A DNA stretch of 64,000 bases, taken from NCBI GenBank assembly GCA_019054805.1, contig JAHQIY010000017.1:1178001-1242000 (forward strand). The letters run 5' to 3'. The translations under genes and the position numbers were made by a program. The notes beneath the pieces are model-generated. The model did not search any database, was not told the DNA's origin, and was given only the letters and a program-made list of their open reading frames with translations. Positions within the stretch are counted from its first letter, which is position 1. Every line of letters starts with the position of its first letter. The DNA is from Brachionus manjavacas. Taxonomy: Eukaryota > Rotifera > Eurotatoria > Ploima > Brachionidae. Of this stretch, positions 46,401 to 58,299 are shown piece after piece.

Positions 46401-49400
46401 ATTAGAAGCCCGGGCTTATATTGAAATTATTTATTTAAATTGATGGGGTAATACGGAAAAAAGTTTAATTTTGACTGGGCTTTTAAAGAAAATTTCGGTA
46501 CTTTTGAAAAAAAATTAATAAAAAAATTAAAAAAAAAATATTAAAAAAAGAGAAATTATAACTATGTTTTAACAATGTTTTACAATGTTTTACAATGTTT
46601 TACAATGTTTTAATATTTTACAAAAACTAAGCCATTTATGTGTCTGAATTATCTTCATCATCTTCATCATCGTCAAAGTCATCTAAATCTATGAATATGC
46701 TTCTTCTTTAGTCGGCCTACCTCGTTTTCTTTTAGGAAGAGGTGGTAGTTGTTGACTTTTCATGTTAGTTTTTAAGTAAATTTATTTAAGTCAAAATTTT
46801 AGAAGAGAATTAAAATATTAATAAAAAAAATACGTCTATTTAACTTGACTTGACTTTAAATTTTGATGTTCAAAGCGTGGGTATGATGATGCAAATTTCT
46901 AAAAATTTTAAGCTCATGGGTGTGTATTATTTTTAATAATGCAATCCCATGCTATAGCAAATTATACACTATAACCTTGGGGTAGTTTGCAAGGTTTTAC
47001 GGTAAAAAAAGATTTAGCTGATACCACCAGGGCTTTTCCGAACGGCTTGCGCACAATTTTTAATTGATTATTGATATATTTTGAAAATATCTATCTAATC
47101 AGTCCAATTTATATTAGTGGGAGGAGTCTTTTCTTTAGGTTTTAATCTTGTTCTTTGCTAGTGTTTACTCAACAAAAAATTTAATTGGCTGTTAGAATTC
47201 AAAAGACGTTTTTCAATATGAAATAAAATTATAACGTTTTTTTTATTCAATCCTTCATATTAAGCCTTTCATAAACACACATCTTAATTATACTAAATTA
47301 CTGCTTATATTCACATTCTTATTTTCTAAAAAAATTATCTTGCTAATTAATTTTTATATCTATATTTTAGGTTATTTTTTTTAATGACAAGAATTTTGCT
47401 GCTGAAAGCCGGAAGTGTTGAGTCGAAAATAATCAGAAAATAAATTACTCTAAGAAAATAAATTTAACTTGATTTGATATTTTATCAGCCGATAGATCAC
47501 TGATTAGTAATCAGAGACATTTTTTAAACTTGCATTTTTCGCATTTTTTTTTCTTAAGAACAATTTTTTTAATTTTTAAGTTCTTGTTGCATTAGAAAAT
47601 TAAAACATCAAAAATTCAACCACTATAATTTTTTTTGCAATTCAAATTATTTATTTAAATTATGTGATTTTTTTCTTTCTTAATTCAATTAAATCAAAAT
47701 TTCTATCACATTAAAGCTTTTTCATTATTATATTTGAAATAGACTCATTTTGACTAAAATGTCAAAAAAGAATTTCTCAATTTAATAATAAAGAGCTATC
47801 CGTAAAAAAACAAAAACTTTACTGTGTTGCGTGTGACCAAGAATTAGATCACTTGCGTAAATCTATTATTGAATCTCATCACTCCAAAACATATTCAAAA
47901 TTCGAAGAATGTTGCTTCACAAAAAGCTCTTGATTTTTCTGAGGAAAACAGTAGAGATTTATTTTTAAAAGGGCAAATGTACCCTTTCATAAAATAAACA
48001 ATAAATTTTTTCGGAGAATCTTTAATATCTTCAAGTAAATTTAAAAAATTTTTTCGATATTTTAAAAAAATTAAAAAAACTTTCATTCATAGCCTGAATA
48101 TAAACTTCCGAGTGTGACTAGTTTACGTCGTTTTTTGCCTAAAATTTACAAAGAAGAATTTAAAAAAAATTGTGACTTTTTTTGCTGATTCTAAAGTTGC
48201 TTTGTTGTGCGGTGAAACCTCCGATTCACTAAATCGATATGTTTTTCAAATTATTTTGATTAAATTGGATCTCAATTCTGACAATAGATCCAAACTTGTG
48301 GACACTTTATTTATGGAAGCCGTAAATTTTGAAACAGTGAGCAGAAGCATTATTGATTGTTTAGTGAAAATGAATATTAAATTTCAAAATGTTATGGCTT
48401 TTATTAGTGACAATGCTTCATATATGACAAAAGCTTTCAAATTTTGCTTAAAAACTATTTTATTTAATGCTACCCATGTCACATGTTTCGCCCACATTAT
48501 TGCATTAGTTGGTGAAACATGGCGTTCAAATTTAAGCGAAATTGACGGAATCGTTGCAAATCTTAAATCAATATTTGCTAGAGGATCAAATAGAAAGAGA
48601 AGATTCATTGATTTGTTAAAAAAAAATCAATTCGAAAACCCGGTTATGTATCCCTCTCCCGTTGTTACGCGTTGGAAAACGTGGTTTAAAGCTCTGAAAT
48701 ATATTGATCAACATTTCCAATTAATCAAAGATTTTGTGGATTCGGAATGTGATTTAGAAGAAACAATTGCTCTAAGCAAACTTCAAAAATTGTTCAAAAC
48801 TAATAATTTAAAAGAACAATTTGAATTTGTAGCAACAAGATGTGATAAATTTATTTTCACTTTACTTAAATTTGAAAATCAAAATATAATAACATGCGAA
48901 GTTTATTCAATTATATCGGACTTGTACTTTTGGATAGCTTGACAATTGGATTCACATTAAAATAAAGAAGATGAACAAGAAATTTTTGCTTTTACATTGT
49001 TTAAAGATGCAGAATTAAAGCTAAAGAAATATTTTATAGAAGGCAGTCAACCAGCGATGGACTTATTTAAAAATGCTAAAGTTTTTGATCCACAACAAAT
49101 TGCACATTTATCTAAAAATTTACAAGAATATAATTTTCTAGATTCATTCAGTTAGAATTAAAAGATGAATGGAAAGTATATATTAAAATTTGTTCTGAAT
49201 TATCAATGCAATCTATAAATGATTTTGATGTTGAAAAATGGTGGTTAAAACATAAAATTCGATTACCAAAAATGTTTAATGTAGCCAGGTGGAATATTAA
49301 AATTCCAGCAAGCTCATGCGACTCTGAACGAGCTTTTTCAAAATACAAAATTGTGCTTGATGAAAAACGCCAAAATATGACCGAAGAAACGATTAAAATG

Positions 49401-52400
49401 AATAATTTTTTCTATTTTAATTATACTGAAATCTCGGGTAATCTGACGGAAAATGAAGATGAAACAAGGCTTGATGATGACATTATACCTTTGGAAAATG
49501 ACTTAGACTTAGAAAACTAATAATTTTTATTTATATTAAGGAAAGATTTTTTTATCTTATAAAACATTAAATTTTCATTCAAATGTAAAAATGTTACGAT
49601 AAATTTTTAGGAATTGCCTCAATAAACTATTTTTGTTCAAAATTTTTATGCATTTTTTAGCACTTTTTCGCATTTTTTTGCATTTTTTCGCATTTTTGGA
49701 GCATTTTTGGTTGTCTCTGCTGAAGAACTTTTTTCTAAATTTGACCAATTTATCTTTCATTTTATGTAAAATTGTCAATTTAACTTTGCAAAAAATTTTC
49801 AACAAGTTATTTCGAAAAATTTGCATAGATTATGACCTTCTTCGACGCTTTTTTACGCTTTTATTTTTCGTTGATTTTACATTTTTTTTCGGTTTTTAAA
49901 TTTACTGGGCGAACATAGAACCTAGTTAAAATTCTTAGATTCTTAATTTCTTCGACCAGTCTGCCGACCATTGAATGACTCAAGTCCTGCCTTGAAATAT
50001 CTCTCACTCAATTCAAAGAGTCGATTCGATACTTAGGATTGTTACCATTAATTTTAAGGTCAAGATCGATTTAAAATTTTGTCTTTTTCAAAATGATCAA
50101 ATAAAATGAATTTTTCAGCATAGTAATTATTATGATCAACTTTCAAAATTTCAATCTAGCGCAAAATTTTTGAACTTCTTAGTTGTATTGCAGATTTCAC
50201 AATTTTTTAAGCATTTTTTAAGCGTATTTTTTAATTACGCATTTTAAATATTTTGAGCAAATTTGAAATTTTGAAATTTGATCATAAATTTTACTTAACT
50301 AATTTTTCACAGAAATTTTCATTTTCCATCTTAAAAGCCATTTTGCAACCTCTTTTAGATACTTTTTAATCATGTTTTCAACATTTCCCATCTTATTAAA
50401 AATAAAAAAGTCTCCAAATTATCTGAAAAAAAAAGATAGCTTGTTTTATTTCTTTTTGGTATGTCATTTATGAAAATGCTAAAAAGAAGTGGACTGATTA
50501 CTGAACCTTGTGGAACTCTTGCTTAAATAGGGTATTGATCACTTAGAAATCCATTTACATTTACTTTAAAAGATCTTAAATGCAGAAACGATATTATCAA
50601 ATAGATAAGACAAGGAGGTAGATAAATTCTTATAAGCTTTTAAATAAGTCCATCATGCCAAACCCTATCAAAAGCTTTAGAAATGTCAGAATATGAACAG
50701 GCTTTTTTTTTCTATTAAAAGACTTTAATTAGACTTTTAAAGACTTAAATGTTTTCTAAATCCTGACTGTTCATTAATTAGTAAGCTATTTTTTTCAAGA
50801 AAATTAACTTTCGACTGGGTAATAATTGTGGTGTAGATGATCAACTCGATGCAGTAGCCTCTGAGTCAGATCGAAACCGTTGCCCAAAATGGTACTCGAA
50901 AAGGAGATGAGCGCCTCCCCATTATCCACTAGGATAGAAAAGGGACAATTATTATTTTTATCATGCCAAAAAGAATTTGGCTTGTTGTAACGCCAAAAGC
51001 GGCCATTTCAAATTTTAAATTTTAAAAATTTCTAAATTTTTTTAAACTGTTTTTTTTTCTTCAATTAATTTTATCCATTTTTTCTTTTTGAATTTTTTTT
51101 AGGATTTTTTTTATTTTGTTTTATGTTTTTGGATTGATGTTTTGCTTTGAAAAGAAAATCAATATCTCAGTAGATTATTTGATTTCATTTTGACCATATT
51201 GGAATCTTCAATTTTCAGCCTCTATGGAACAAAGGTCTACATGAAAAAAAGTTGCCCTATATATTTGAATGAGCTAAAGTTGGAAACAGTTACTTAGTTA
51301 ATAAATAATAATAATTGACCAAGCGATAAGATGGAAATTGAAAATTCAATTTTTTTAATATATTCAAAATATGTGCGTTTTTAAAAATCTTGCGGAATAA
51401 TTATTTTTGAAATTAGTCTCCTATCCATTTTTTTCTATTTATTTAATTGTAATTAATAAACCTTCTTGATAAGAGAAACTATATGAATCAGTATGCTAGC
51501 GGAAGAAGCCAACTCAAAAGAAGACCTACACATGCTACACAAGATCACAAATGCGATATGTGGATCCTTAAAGGAAAGAACAACATTAGTGAAAAATAAA
51601 TAAGGTTTATCCCAACAAATGAAAGACAACACGGTCTAAATAGACCAGAACCAAAGAGTCTTTTCTGCCGGAACTAGCTAGCACTTACCTCAATATTGAC
51701 ACAGAAGTGCCTAAGCATATTGAAATAGAAGCTGCGATAAAGGCTCTAAAAACAGAAAAGCTCCAAATATTGACGGAGTCACGGCAGAAATGTTGAAAAA
51801 TGACGGTAGAATCACAATAGAGATATTGCAAGACATCTTCAGCACGATATGACGGCAATGATCTGTGACAATTGGCGAGGAATAACACTGCTATCAATAG
51901 CAAACAAGGCTTGTTGGATCATAATTCTGGAAAGAATCAGGAACTCTTTTGATGTTATACTTAGAGAATAACAAGCAGGATTTAGACGAGGTAGAGGATG
52001 CATAGACTAGATATTTGCATTCAAGAACATCATAGAACGAAGTCTGGAATGGAATAGCCCCTTGTATCTTAACTTCATTGACTTCTAGAAAGCCTTTGAT
52101 AGCATACACAGAGAAACCTTGTGGGCCATATTAAGATCTTATGGCCTGCCACAGAAAATAGTTAACTTGATAAAACTCTTCTTTGAGAAATTCTTGTGTA
52201 GCGTGATTCTGGAAAAAGGACAATCTGAGAGCTTCAAAGTGTGTACAGGAGTTAGACAAAGGCGCGTTCTCTCTCCGACACTATTCCTAATACTGATTGA
52301 CTATGTCATGAAGAAAACAACTTCTAGTACGAGGGGTATTCAATGGGGATTAACAGCAAAACTTGAAGACTTAAACTTTTTTTTTATATAAAATAAATAA

Positions 52401-53529
52401 GTAAAAATATAAAAATATAAAATTAGTTTAATTAAAAAAATCACTATCTGGACTCGAAATAAATGGGGCCAAAACAAAAGTTATGTGCATTAACACCAAA
52501 TTGGATAATCCGATCAATATCGATGGTACAAAAATTGAGTGTGTAAGCGAATTCACATACTTAGGAAACACCATCAGTGATGGAAACACACAGAGACATT
52601 AAGAAGAGACTTGCTAAAACAAAGAGTACTTTTGCTCGACTCCGACCAGCATGGAAATCTGACAAGAACACCTTCCACACTGGAAATTTGTGGAGAACCC
52701 TCATGATACGCTGGCCTGAGAAATTGTCAAATGCTGACGTATTCACATAAAAAATTCAGAGCCATTAAGTCAATGTTTTAAAAATAAAAGACTGCGACAG
52801 ACTTACATAAGATTAGTGAGATAATAAAAACAAAAATATGGTAATCTAAAATAAAAAAAAATCAACTAACTTTTTCTCTGGCGAGAACTGTGTCCTCTGT
52901 TTCAAAAATTGGTTGTTTAGTTCTACAGTCAAAAGTTGGAATTGGAACCACAATCTAAATTAAAAAAGTTATAAAAATTAATTCATAAAATAAACTTTAA
53001 AAACCTCATCAATTCTTTCGTTTTTCAGGAAAGTTTCTGAAATGAGCAAAATAGTTCCCAAGTTGTTTCTTTTGGTGAAAATCAAAAGATCGTTGCCTAT
53101 TCGCATTGAACCACTTATTTTAAAATTTAAATAAAAATAAAAAAAAAATTGTTAAATTACGATTTTAGTCCATTGCCATACTGCCCAATGTAGTTTTTTT
53201 CTGAAGATCTTTTAAAAGACTTGCCAAATCGAATTATATCGGCAGCTTCGGCTAAAAAGGGTTATTTAAAAAGATTTATTTTAATTCAGATTTGCATGAA
53301 GCTTACATGGACTCATTCCGGTCCCGTCATCTAAAAAATTGAGGATATAATTTCCCCTAAACTTTGTGTTACGATCGGTGTAAATTTTTAGACTATTCGC
53401 TTCGGCATCCCGCGAATTGTCGACTAGCTCTGCAAGTGCACCAAATAAAAACTGATGTGTGGTACTATTCGTGTGCAAATAATCGGTATTCAAATTAGCT
53501 CGATTTAAACTCACATATTTTTTACTCAT
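40410..53529 (-). CDS. MORC2: MORC2-like GHKL ATPase with CW zinc finger, 828 aa
   Basis: Chromatin ATPase; animal MORC2 works with the HUSH complex in silencing. Eleven exons join in phase: 53307-53529, 53161-53251, 53005-53113, 52871-52954, 44654-44865, 44380-44588, 44280-44316, 43487-44222, 40944-41312, 40757-40874 and 40410-40708. The N-terminal ATPase has [22 protein letters not shown] (cited here in part), [20 protein letters not shown] and [13 protein letters not shown], the GHKL N, G1 and G2 boxes. The transducer part includes [19 protein letters not shown], and [14 protein letters not shown] follows. The CW finger has cysteines in [13 protein letters not shown] and WTCADN...NCDVPE. 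A serine-rich acidic linker and a helical C-terminus end the protein. Introns 4 (8.0 kb) and 8 (2.2 kb) carry many transposons. The join of exon 8 to exon 9 is phase-consistent but less certain. Human MORC2 is about 200 residues longer. Confidence 0.87.
41780..42525 (-). mobile_element. Diverged non-LTR copy in MORC2 intron 8, split by a MITE
   Basis: The flanks 41780-42011 and 42404-42525 align with the insertion at 35274-35872. Examples are GGTAGCAAATACAGAATAG against GGTAGCAATTACATAGTGG, and GGGTATTCAATATATCTTGA against GGGTATTCGATGTATCTTGA. The coding part is broken by indels. A 388-bp MITE sits between them at the point where the alignment is interrupted. Confidence 0.7.
42014..42401. 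mobile_element. MITE with TA target duplication
   Basis: Terminal inverted repeats of about 55 bp run 42014-42070 and 42345-42401. They share AAAGTCACTTC.GATAAGTCATAT and GACAATTTT, and the ends read GTCGG and GTTGG. TA lies at 42012-42013 and 42402-42403. The size, ends and TA duplication suit a Tc1/mariner-mobilised element. The interior is non-coding. Confidence 0.75.
45070..45102. repeat. Short perfect hairpin
   Basis: AAAACCTAT and its complement ATAGGTTTT are separated by a few bases in MORC2 intron 4. Isolated; no terminator or RNA context. Confidence 0.3.
45890..46070. repeat. 60-bp tandem repeat, three units
   Basis: Units start at 45890, 45950 and 46010. Each ends in TTCGAAATATTTACG after a TTCGTAAAATTATTT core. 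Half units with similar TTCG and TTTACG spacing extend to both sides (about 45830-46125). Lies in MORC2 intron 4. Confidence 0.75.
46299..47002 (-). mobile_element. TIR element with TA flanks and a small AT-hook-like reading frame
   Basis: The ends are perfect inverted repeats of about 25 bp beginning CCGTAAAACCTTGCAAACTA, flanked by TA at 46297-46298 and 47003-47004. The interior has an ACAATGTTTT array at 46575-46620. A broken minus-strand frame reads [20 protein letters not shown], then after a stop or shift an acidic run ([15 protein letters not shown]). The RKRGRP core is an AT-hook. No transposase catalytic region is present, so it is non-autonomous. Size about 704 bp. Confidence 0.75.
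47758..49520 (+). pseudogene. hAT-family transposase, degraded
   Basis: The plus-strand series of frames starts with a BED-like zinc finger remnant ([13 protein letters not shown]...ESHHSK) near 47820-47890. It continues with the catalytic core in 48172-48942 ([48 protein letters not shown]). The C-terminal dimerisation region in 49206-49520 has [21 protein letters not shown] stop at about 48940, at least one further break near 49155 and several early frameshifts show it is inactive. Lies in MORC2 intron 4, opposite to the gene. Terminal repeats were not identified. Confidence 0.85.
49521..49939. other. AT-rich part of MORC2 intron 4
   Basis: Contains a series of short GCATTTTTT(C/G) repeats around 49650-49710 and no gene. 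Confidence 0.4.
49940..50035 (-). mobile_element. Short non-LTR fragment
   Basis: The minus strand reads [18 protein letters not shown], matching the C-terminal ORF2 segment of the insertion at 35274-35872. Only about 90 bp are recognisable. Confidence 0.55.
50440..50785 (-). mobile_element. Jockey/CR1-type reverse transcriptase relic
   Basis: Several minus-strand frames give reverse transcriptase blocks in the right order: [40 protein letters not shown] and [20 protein letters not shown]. Stops and shifts separate them. It may belong with the fragment at 49940-50035, since both are on the same strand and the order fits an ORF2 read from high to low coordinates. Confidence 0.8.
50820..50945. 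repeat. GC-richer repeat fragment
   Basis: The segment GATGATCAACTCGATGCAG ... ATGAGCGCCTCCCCATT stands out from the AT-rich intron. It precedes the RTE relic by about 540 bp and could be its 5' region. Compare the GC-rich island at 170-300. No coding content. Confidence 0.3.
51487..52760 (+). pseudogene. RTE-type non-LTR reverse transcriptase, degraded
   Basis: Plus-strand fragments in successive frames read [12 protein letters not shown], then [59 protein letters not shown] and [15 protein letters not shown]. These match the palm of RTE-clade ORF2 proteins. The C-terminal region reads [38 protein letters not shown] and LWRTLMIR. Stops and frameshifts are numerous and an AT-rich insertion replaces the FADD region around 52380-52450. 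No endonuclease was found upstream. Lies in MORC2 intron 4, antisense to the gene. Confidence 0.85.
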
Positions 53530-54219
53530 TCTAATTTAAATAAATATGTTTATTTAAAGTTTTCTGCAAAAAAATAAAAAAAATTAATTAATGATTTTTA
53601 TTTTAAAGATGAGAAAATCGAAAAAACTTGCGCTCTTCTTGTATTTAAATGAAAAAAGTCTAAGTTTTTCATTCATGTACGTTTAATTTTTTCCTTAATT
53701 TTAATAAATTAATTTTGCATGGTATCTGGATGAAGTCTTTTAAAAAAAATTTAAATGAATAAAGTTAAATCAAATTTTCACATGTGAAATTAATTAAATA
53801 ATCTCTTTTGATCTTGAATTCAATAAATAATTCTTATTTAAATTTTGGTATGCTTGCCAAATAGATAATTATTTTATTTTTATTATCTTAGATGAAAGTT
53901 AAACAATAATCTAGTCAAATTAAGTTAAAAATTATTTTATTTGAAAAAAAAATAATTGAATGTGAAATTATCTATCTATTAATAAACGCGTTAACGAAAT
54001 AAAGTATGATATCGTTCAAAGCAAGTTCAGATATTTTTTATCTAAATACCTTCAAACAACTTATTCATCCTTTCTTTCGCTCAAAATTAATTTAAACAGA
54101 GGAAACAAATTTACTTGCCAAAAAGATCAGATTTATGAATAATTATTGGAATTGTTAACCATCGGATAAAGCTAAGTTAATAAAACTCAATTTATTTATT
54201 TTTAAATTTTGTTTCATTA
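53530..54219. other. AT-rich DNA upstream of the MORC2-like gene
   Basis: Should include the MORC2 promoter and 5' untranslated region. No motif could be assigned. Confidence 0.4.
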
Positions 54220-54560
54220 AACAATATTACTTCAAACAATATTTAAATTTTGTTTCTTTAGACAATATTTTTTATTTCTTGTTTGGAAATTTGAAAAAAA
54301 TATTGAAAATTCTTTTTTAACTTTTAGATAATCTATTTATTTATTTGTTTATATGTGCTTCAAGATAAAAATAAATGAAAAAAAAATTAAAAATAACCTA
54401 ATTCATTTAGATTAAAATTTATATTCAATCGTCAAAAAACTTGGTCTATTTAAACTATTTAATAAGTGAATGCCTAATTTTCATAACTGATATAAAAATA
54501 AATTATTGAATTTTAATAATTTTTTGTTTTTTTTTTTAATTTGAAGGAGCTTTTCATATA
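54220..54560 (+). repeat. Dispersed repeat, intact copy
   Basis: The stretch around 54278-54370 (TTGTTTGGAAATTTG, then CTTTTAGATAATCTAT and TATATGTGCTTCAAGATAAA) and the sequence to about 54560 recur in split form at 56625-56692 plus 57781-58200. The family is unknown and non-coding. Its value here is as the empty-site reference for the insertion at 56693-57780. Confidence 0.7.
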
Positions 54561-56624
54561 GTATTTGCTCTAATCTGGTTGACCTGGTGTTAACATGGAT
54601 TCATCTAAAATCGCAAAATATCACCTATTTGTTTTTTAATTTTTTTAAATTTTTTTTTTTCTATTTAATTTTTTAATATTATATTTAGCTTTTTTCTAAA
54701 AAGATGAAAAAAAGTCAGATGATATAATCTGATAACAAGAATTGCTCCAGTAACTAGACCTCGAAACTTTGATTTTTTCTTTATAAATTTTCACTTTATA
54801 AATTTTTACTTTAGTGATAATTGACGTTTGTTTGATTCATTTTTACAAATTTTAAAAGTAAGAAAGATTACAGACAATGGTCATTACGATAACGATGACA
54901 CTTTAAACTAATTTAATTTAATTAAAACATCAAGATAAATAACTTTATAAGTTTTTGAATTTGAGGATCCCGGAGCATAGTAACATAATTATTGTAATAA
55001 TTAAAAATATTTAGAAATTTAATATTTTTAATATGTCGTGCAATTTTGGCAAAAAAAAGCTATCTAATTGTTTAAAAAAAAACAAAAGGTTTTCTATCAA
55101 CAAATTATTACCCCTTAAATTAAATTTATTCAAAAATTTTAGATATAATCAGTTTTTTAAAATTAAGTGAAATTAAGTTCAAAATGTGAATTAAAAAGCA
55201 CTTAATATTCCAAAAATACATAAAAAACTGCTATGTTTTTCAACAAAACAGTTTTTATGATAAAATATTATATTTCTAAACGAAAATAAAAAAAGAAATT
55301 TACCTGGCCATATTTTGGCTAGACTTTATTCTATTTGTTACTCTAACATATCTTATTAAAGATTTTTGTTAGCTTGTCCAATTTAAAAGCCTTTAATTTA
55401 GCTTTCGTGGGATGCATGCTTTTTTTGCTTCCAGCTCCTGGAAGTAGTACACTTAATCTCTGGCCACTACTTTAAGGTGTAGAATTCCTTTTAAAATATT
55501 TATTGAATTAGATTTACGAATTAAAACTAATTGATTCTAAACTAAATAAATATTTATTATTTTTTTATTAATTGACTATAGCAATAAAACTTTACATAAA
55601 AACCCTGTTTTCCAAATAGCTCATTTTTAATTTTTCGAAAATTTTTAATAATACGTTTTGGAACGATTATATGCTAAGATATAAACAAAAATAATACCAT
55701 GGAGCATTGTTGAAATAAAAAACAACAAGGTTAGTATACTCCACTTGGTAAATTCTCAATGAGATAATTTGGGAGAACTTCAAACGTGGGACATCATGAT
55801 CAGAAGTATTCAAAAGTCTTCGAGGAAAAGGCAAGTCAAGTCTAATGACTTGTGTTGAATTTTTTTTCCGAAAAAAAATGATTTGAATGACTTTGAAAAT
55901 ATTTTAAAAAATATATTTGAGCATCAATTTAACCGTTCAAATTTTAATTGATTTAAATTTAATTTTACAGAAAACTATTGTCTAGCAACTTGAATTTCTT
56001 AATTAATTTTGATAGATTATTTAAAAAAATGAAATATTAATAAAATTTTGAATTTAAAGTTAAAGGGTGCGACTGTTCAATCTAAGAATTATGCACTGTT
56101 CTTAAAAAAAAAAAAAATTTTTTCTACGCAGTTTTACATTTGGGTACCTGCTACGGTTTCTCCATGGTATTATATTATTTATCTACATTTCAATGGTCAA
56201 TTAATATCAATGAATTAGATAAATATTTATGAGCATTGAATAATGATCTGCTTTTAATCACTGGTTTGTTATGGTTATTTCGGCAATTAACAAATAAAAT
56301 ACTAAAATATATTAATTTGATTTTGTAATATCAAATTTTATTTGAAGCATACCTTGGAATAACTTCCGAAGTGATGATGATTAGACAAAGACTCGATTGT
56401 ATTTGAAAATTATTTTTTTTTTAAATTTGTGTTTAATAGAATCAAAAATGGTTTAATTTTTTGCGTTTGAATTACAAAATGTGTCCAATGTTGAACTAAC
56501 ATTGAATAAGTGCAATGTTTCAAATATTTCTTTCAGATTCAAAAAATGTAATTTAAAGTTAATATTGCAACCATTTACATTATTGAAATTAAACTCTAGT
56601 GAAACAGAACCAGTTAAGTTTTTG
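54561..56624. other. AT-rich intergenic DNA
   Basis: No gene supported. A more complex patch at 55310-55490 (GGGATGCATGC, CCAGCTCCTGGAAGTAG) has no open frame. Confidence 0.4.
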
Positions 56625-56692
56625 TTTGGAAATTTGTAAAAAATATTGAAAATTCTTTTTTAACTTTTAGATAATCTATATATTGCGAGGAA

Positions 56693-57780
56693 CGAGTGGT
56701 CGTGACGAGCTTTCTAAGCAATGTGAGTGTGCGTATTGAAAATCGAAAGGGGGAGAATTCGAAAAATCATTTTTGTCGAAAATTTATATTAGTATACACA
56801 TGTGATTTTTTTTGTTACATGTTATTTTGAAAAAAAAATCGAAAAAAAAACAAACGAAAATACACATAATTAAATTAACATTTATACCTGAAAATATTTA
56901 ATTCTCGGGTGTATTTGCTTTTTCATTCAAACTCGTTTTTTAACAAATAAATAATTGTCAATGAACCACCTTCTGCAAGATCAATAGACGAAGAAAATTT
57001 TTATGGATTGAAAAACACCATAAACATTGCAATTAATGCCAAAATAACTCTTACAACTAATCTAAGGACTCGGTATGGACTTGTTAATGGAGCAAACGGC
57101 ACCATCCGTGATATCATTTACCCAAAAAACTCAAAAAAAAAAACATTAACATCAGCTTGATTGATTGAATTTGATAATTATAATGGTCCAAAATTATTTG
57201 ACGCTAATGACCATAGGCACAACTGGATTCCAATCAACCCATTCCCAGCTTTTAATAAACATACAAATTCAGAAAGAACACAATACCCTATCCGATTGTC
57301 TTATGCCTTAACAATTCATAAGTCTCAAGGACAAACCATCGAAAAGGCTGTGATTGATCTAGGCAAAAAAGAACAAAGTTAAGGTCTCACGTTTGTTGCT
57401 CTTTCACGTTTGAAAAAATTTACCGATTTTTTAATAATGCCTTTCACACTTGAACGATTACAAAAAATATCTAAATCAAAATCTTCCCGCCAAGATTAGA
57501 AGCAGAGAAAAGAATGAGATTGATTATAAATGAGACAATTAAAAAATTTAGTCAATAATTATTTTTTATTCTTTATTTATTTTAATAAGTTTTTTATTCA
57601 TAATTTTCAATTATGCAACAACTAAATTATTCAATTATACAAAAACGAAATAAATAAATAATGATTTTTTTACTAATTTTTTTTTATTTCAATTTTGTCA
57701 AGAATTGTGTATGTGAACTGCTGCTACTGTAACTAATAATCTAACGTCTCATTACTCGCATATAAAGCTGTGCTTCGGGT
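56693..57780 (+). mobile_element. Helitron-like element with truncated helicase, inserted in a repeat
   Basis: Comparison with the intact repeat at 54220-54560 shows that about 1.1 kb interrupts it here, with no obvious target duplication. The insert starts ATATTGCGAGGAACGAG and ends CATATAAAGCTGTGCTTCGG followed by GTATTTTTT. It carries the C-terminal part of a PIF1-type helicase. The absence of a duplication, the helicase and the GTGCTTCGGGTA-like 3' end are Helitron-like. The Rep domain is absent and the exact ends are uncertain. Confidence 0.55.
56960..57500 (+). pseudogene. PIF1-like helicase C-terminal fragment
   Basis: The plus-strand reading contains NAKITLTTNLRTRYGLVNGA, GTIRDIIYP, then after a stop YPIRLSYALTIHKSQGQTIE and TFVALSRLKKFTDFLI. 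These are the last motifs of PIF1/RecD-type superfamily 1B helicases as found in Helitron Rep-Hel proteins. In-frame stops lie near 57160 and 57380. N-terminal motifs, including the Walker A box, are absent. It is too broken to be a host PIF1. Confidence 0.8.
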
Positions 57781-58200
57781 ATTTTTTATTTATTTATATG
57801 TGCTTCAAGATAAAAAAAATATGAAAAAAAAGGTTGTTTATTAACAAAAAATGTCCCGTTAAATATCCAAATAAATATATATAAATAAATAAATATAGAA
57901 AATAATATTTCTGAAAAAAATTAGCTGATGAAAATAAATACTTCTCTTATATTATCCCATGTAAATATTAGTAAATAAAATAAAATAAAATAAAATGAAT
58001 TGAAAGCAAAGATAAATAATTCAATTAGATTAAAATTTATATTTTATTATTGAAAAACTGAGTCTAGTTGGTTAGGTGAACAATTTTTAGTTTGTGTGAA
58101 CAAATTGAATAAAGCTATTTAATTAAATGCCCAATTCTCGAAACTGATTTTAAAATTAGTTAACATTTTTTTTGTTTATTTTAATTTGAAGAGGCTTAAT
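57781..58200 (+). repeat. Dispersed repeat, second half of the split copy
   Basis: Continues the repeat that was interrupted at 56692 and is similar to 54345-54560, with extra AT-rich sequence and (AAATA)n runs at 57970-58000. Confidence 0.6.
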
Positions 58201-58299
58201 AAATAACAAGTGACAACATAAAATCGAGACGAACTTTAAAAGGTCACAACTCCTTTAATATTTATCAAAATAAGACAAAATATTGAGAGATATAGCATT

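Noticed and set aside
49575..49899. Overlapping frames on both strands rich in Phe, Leu and Lys
   Set aside because: Produced by a GCATTTTTT-type simple repeat.
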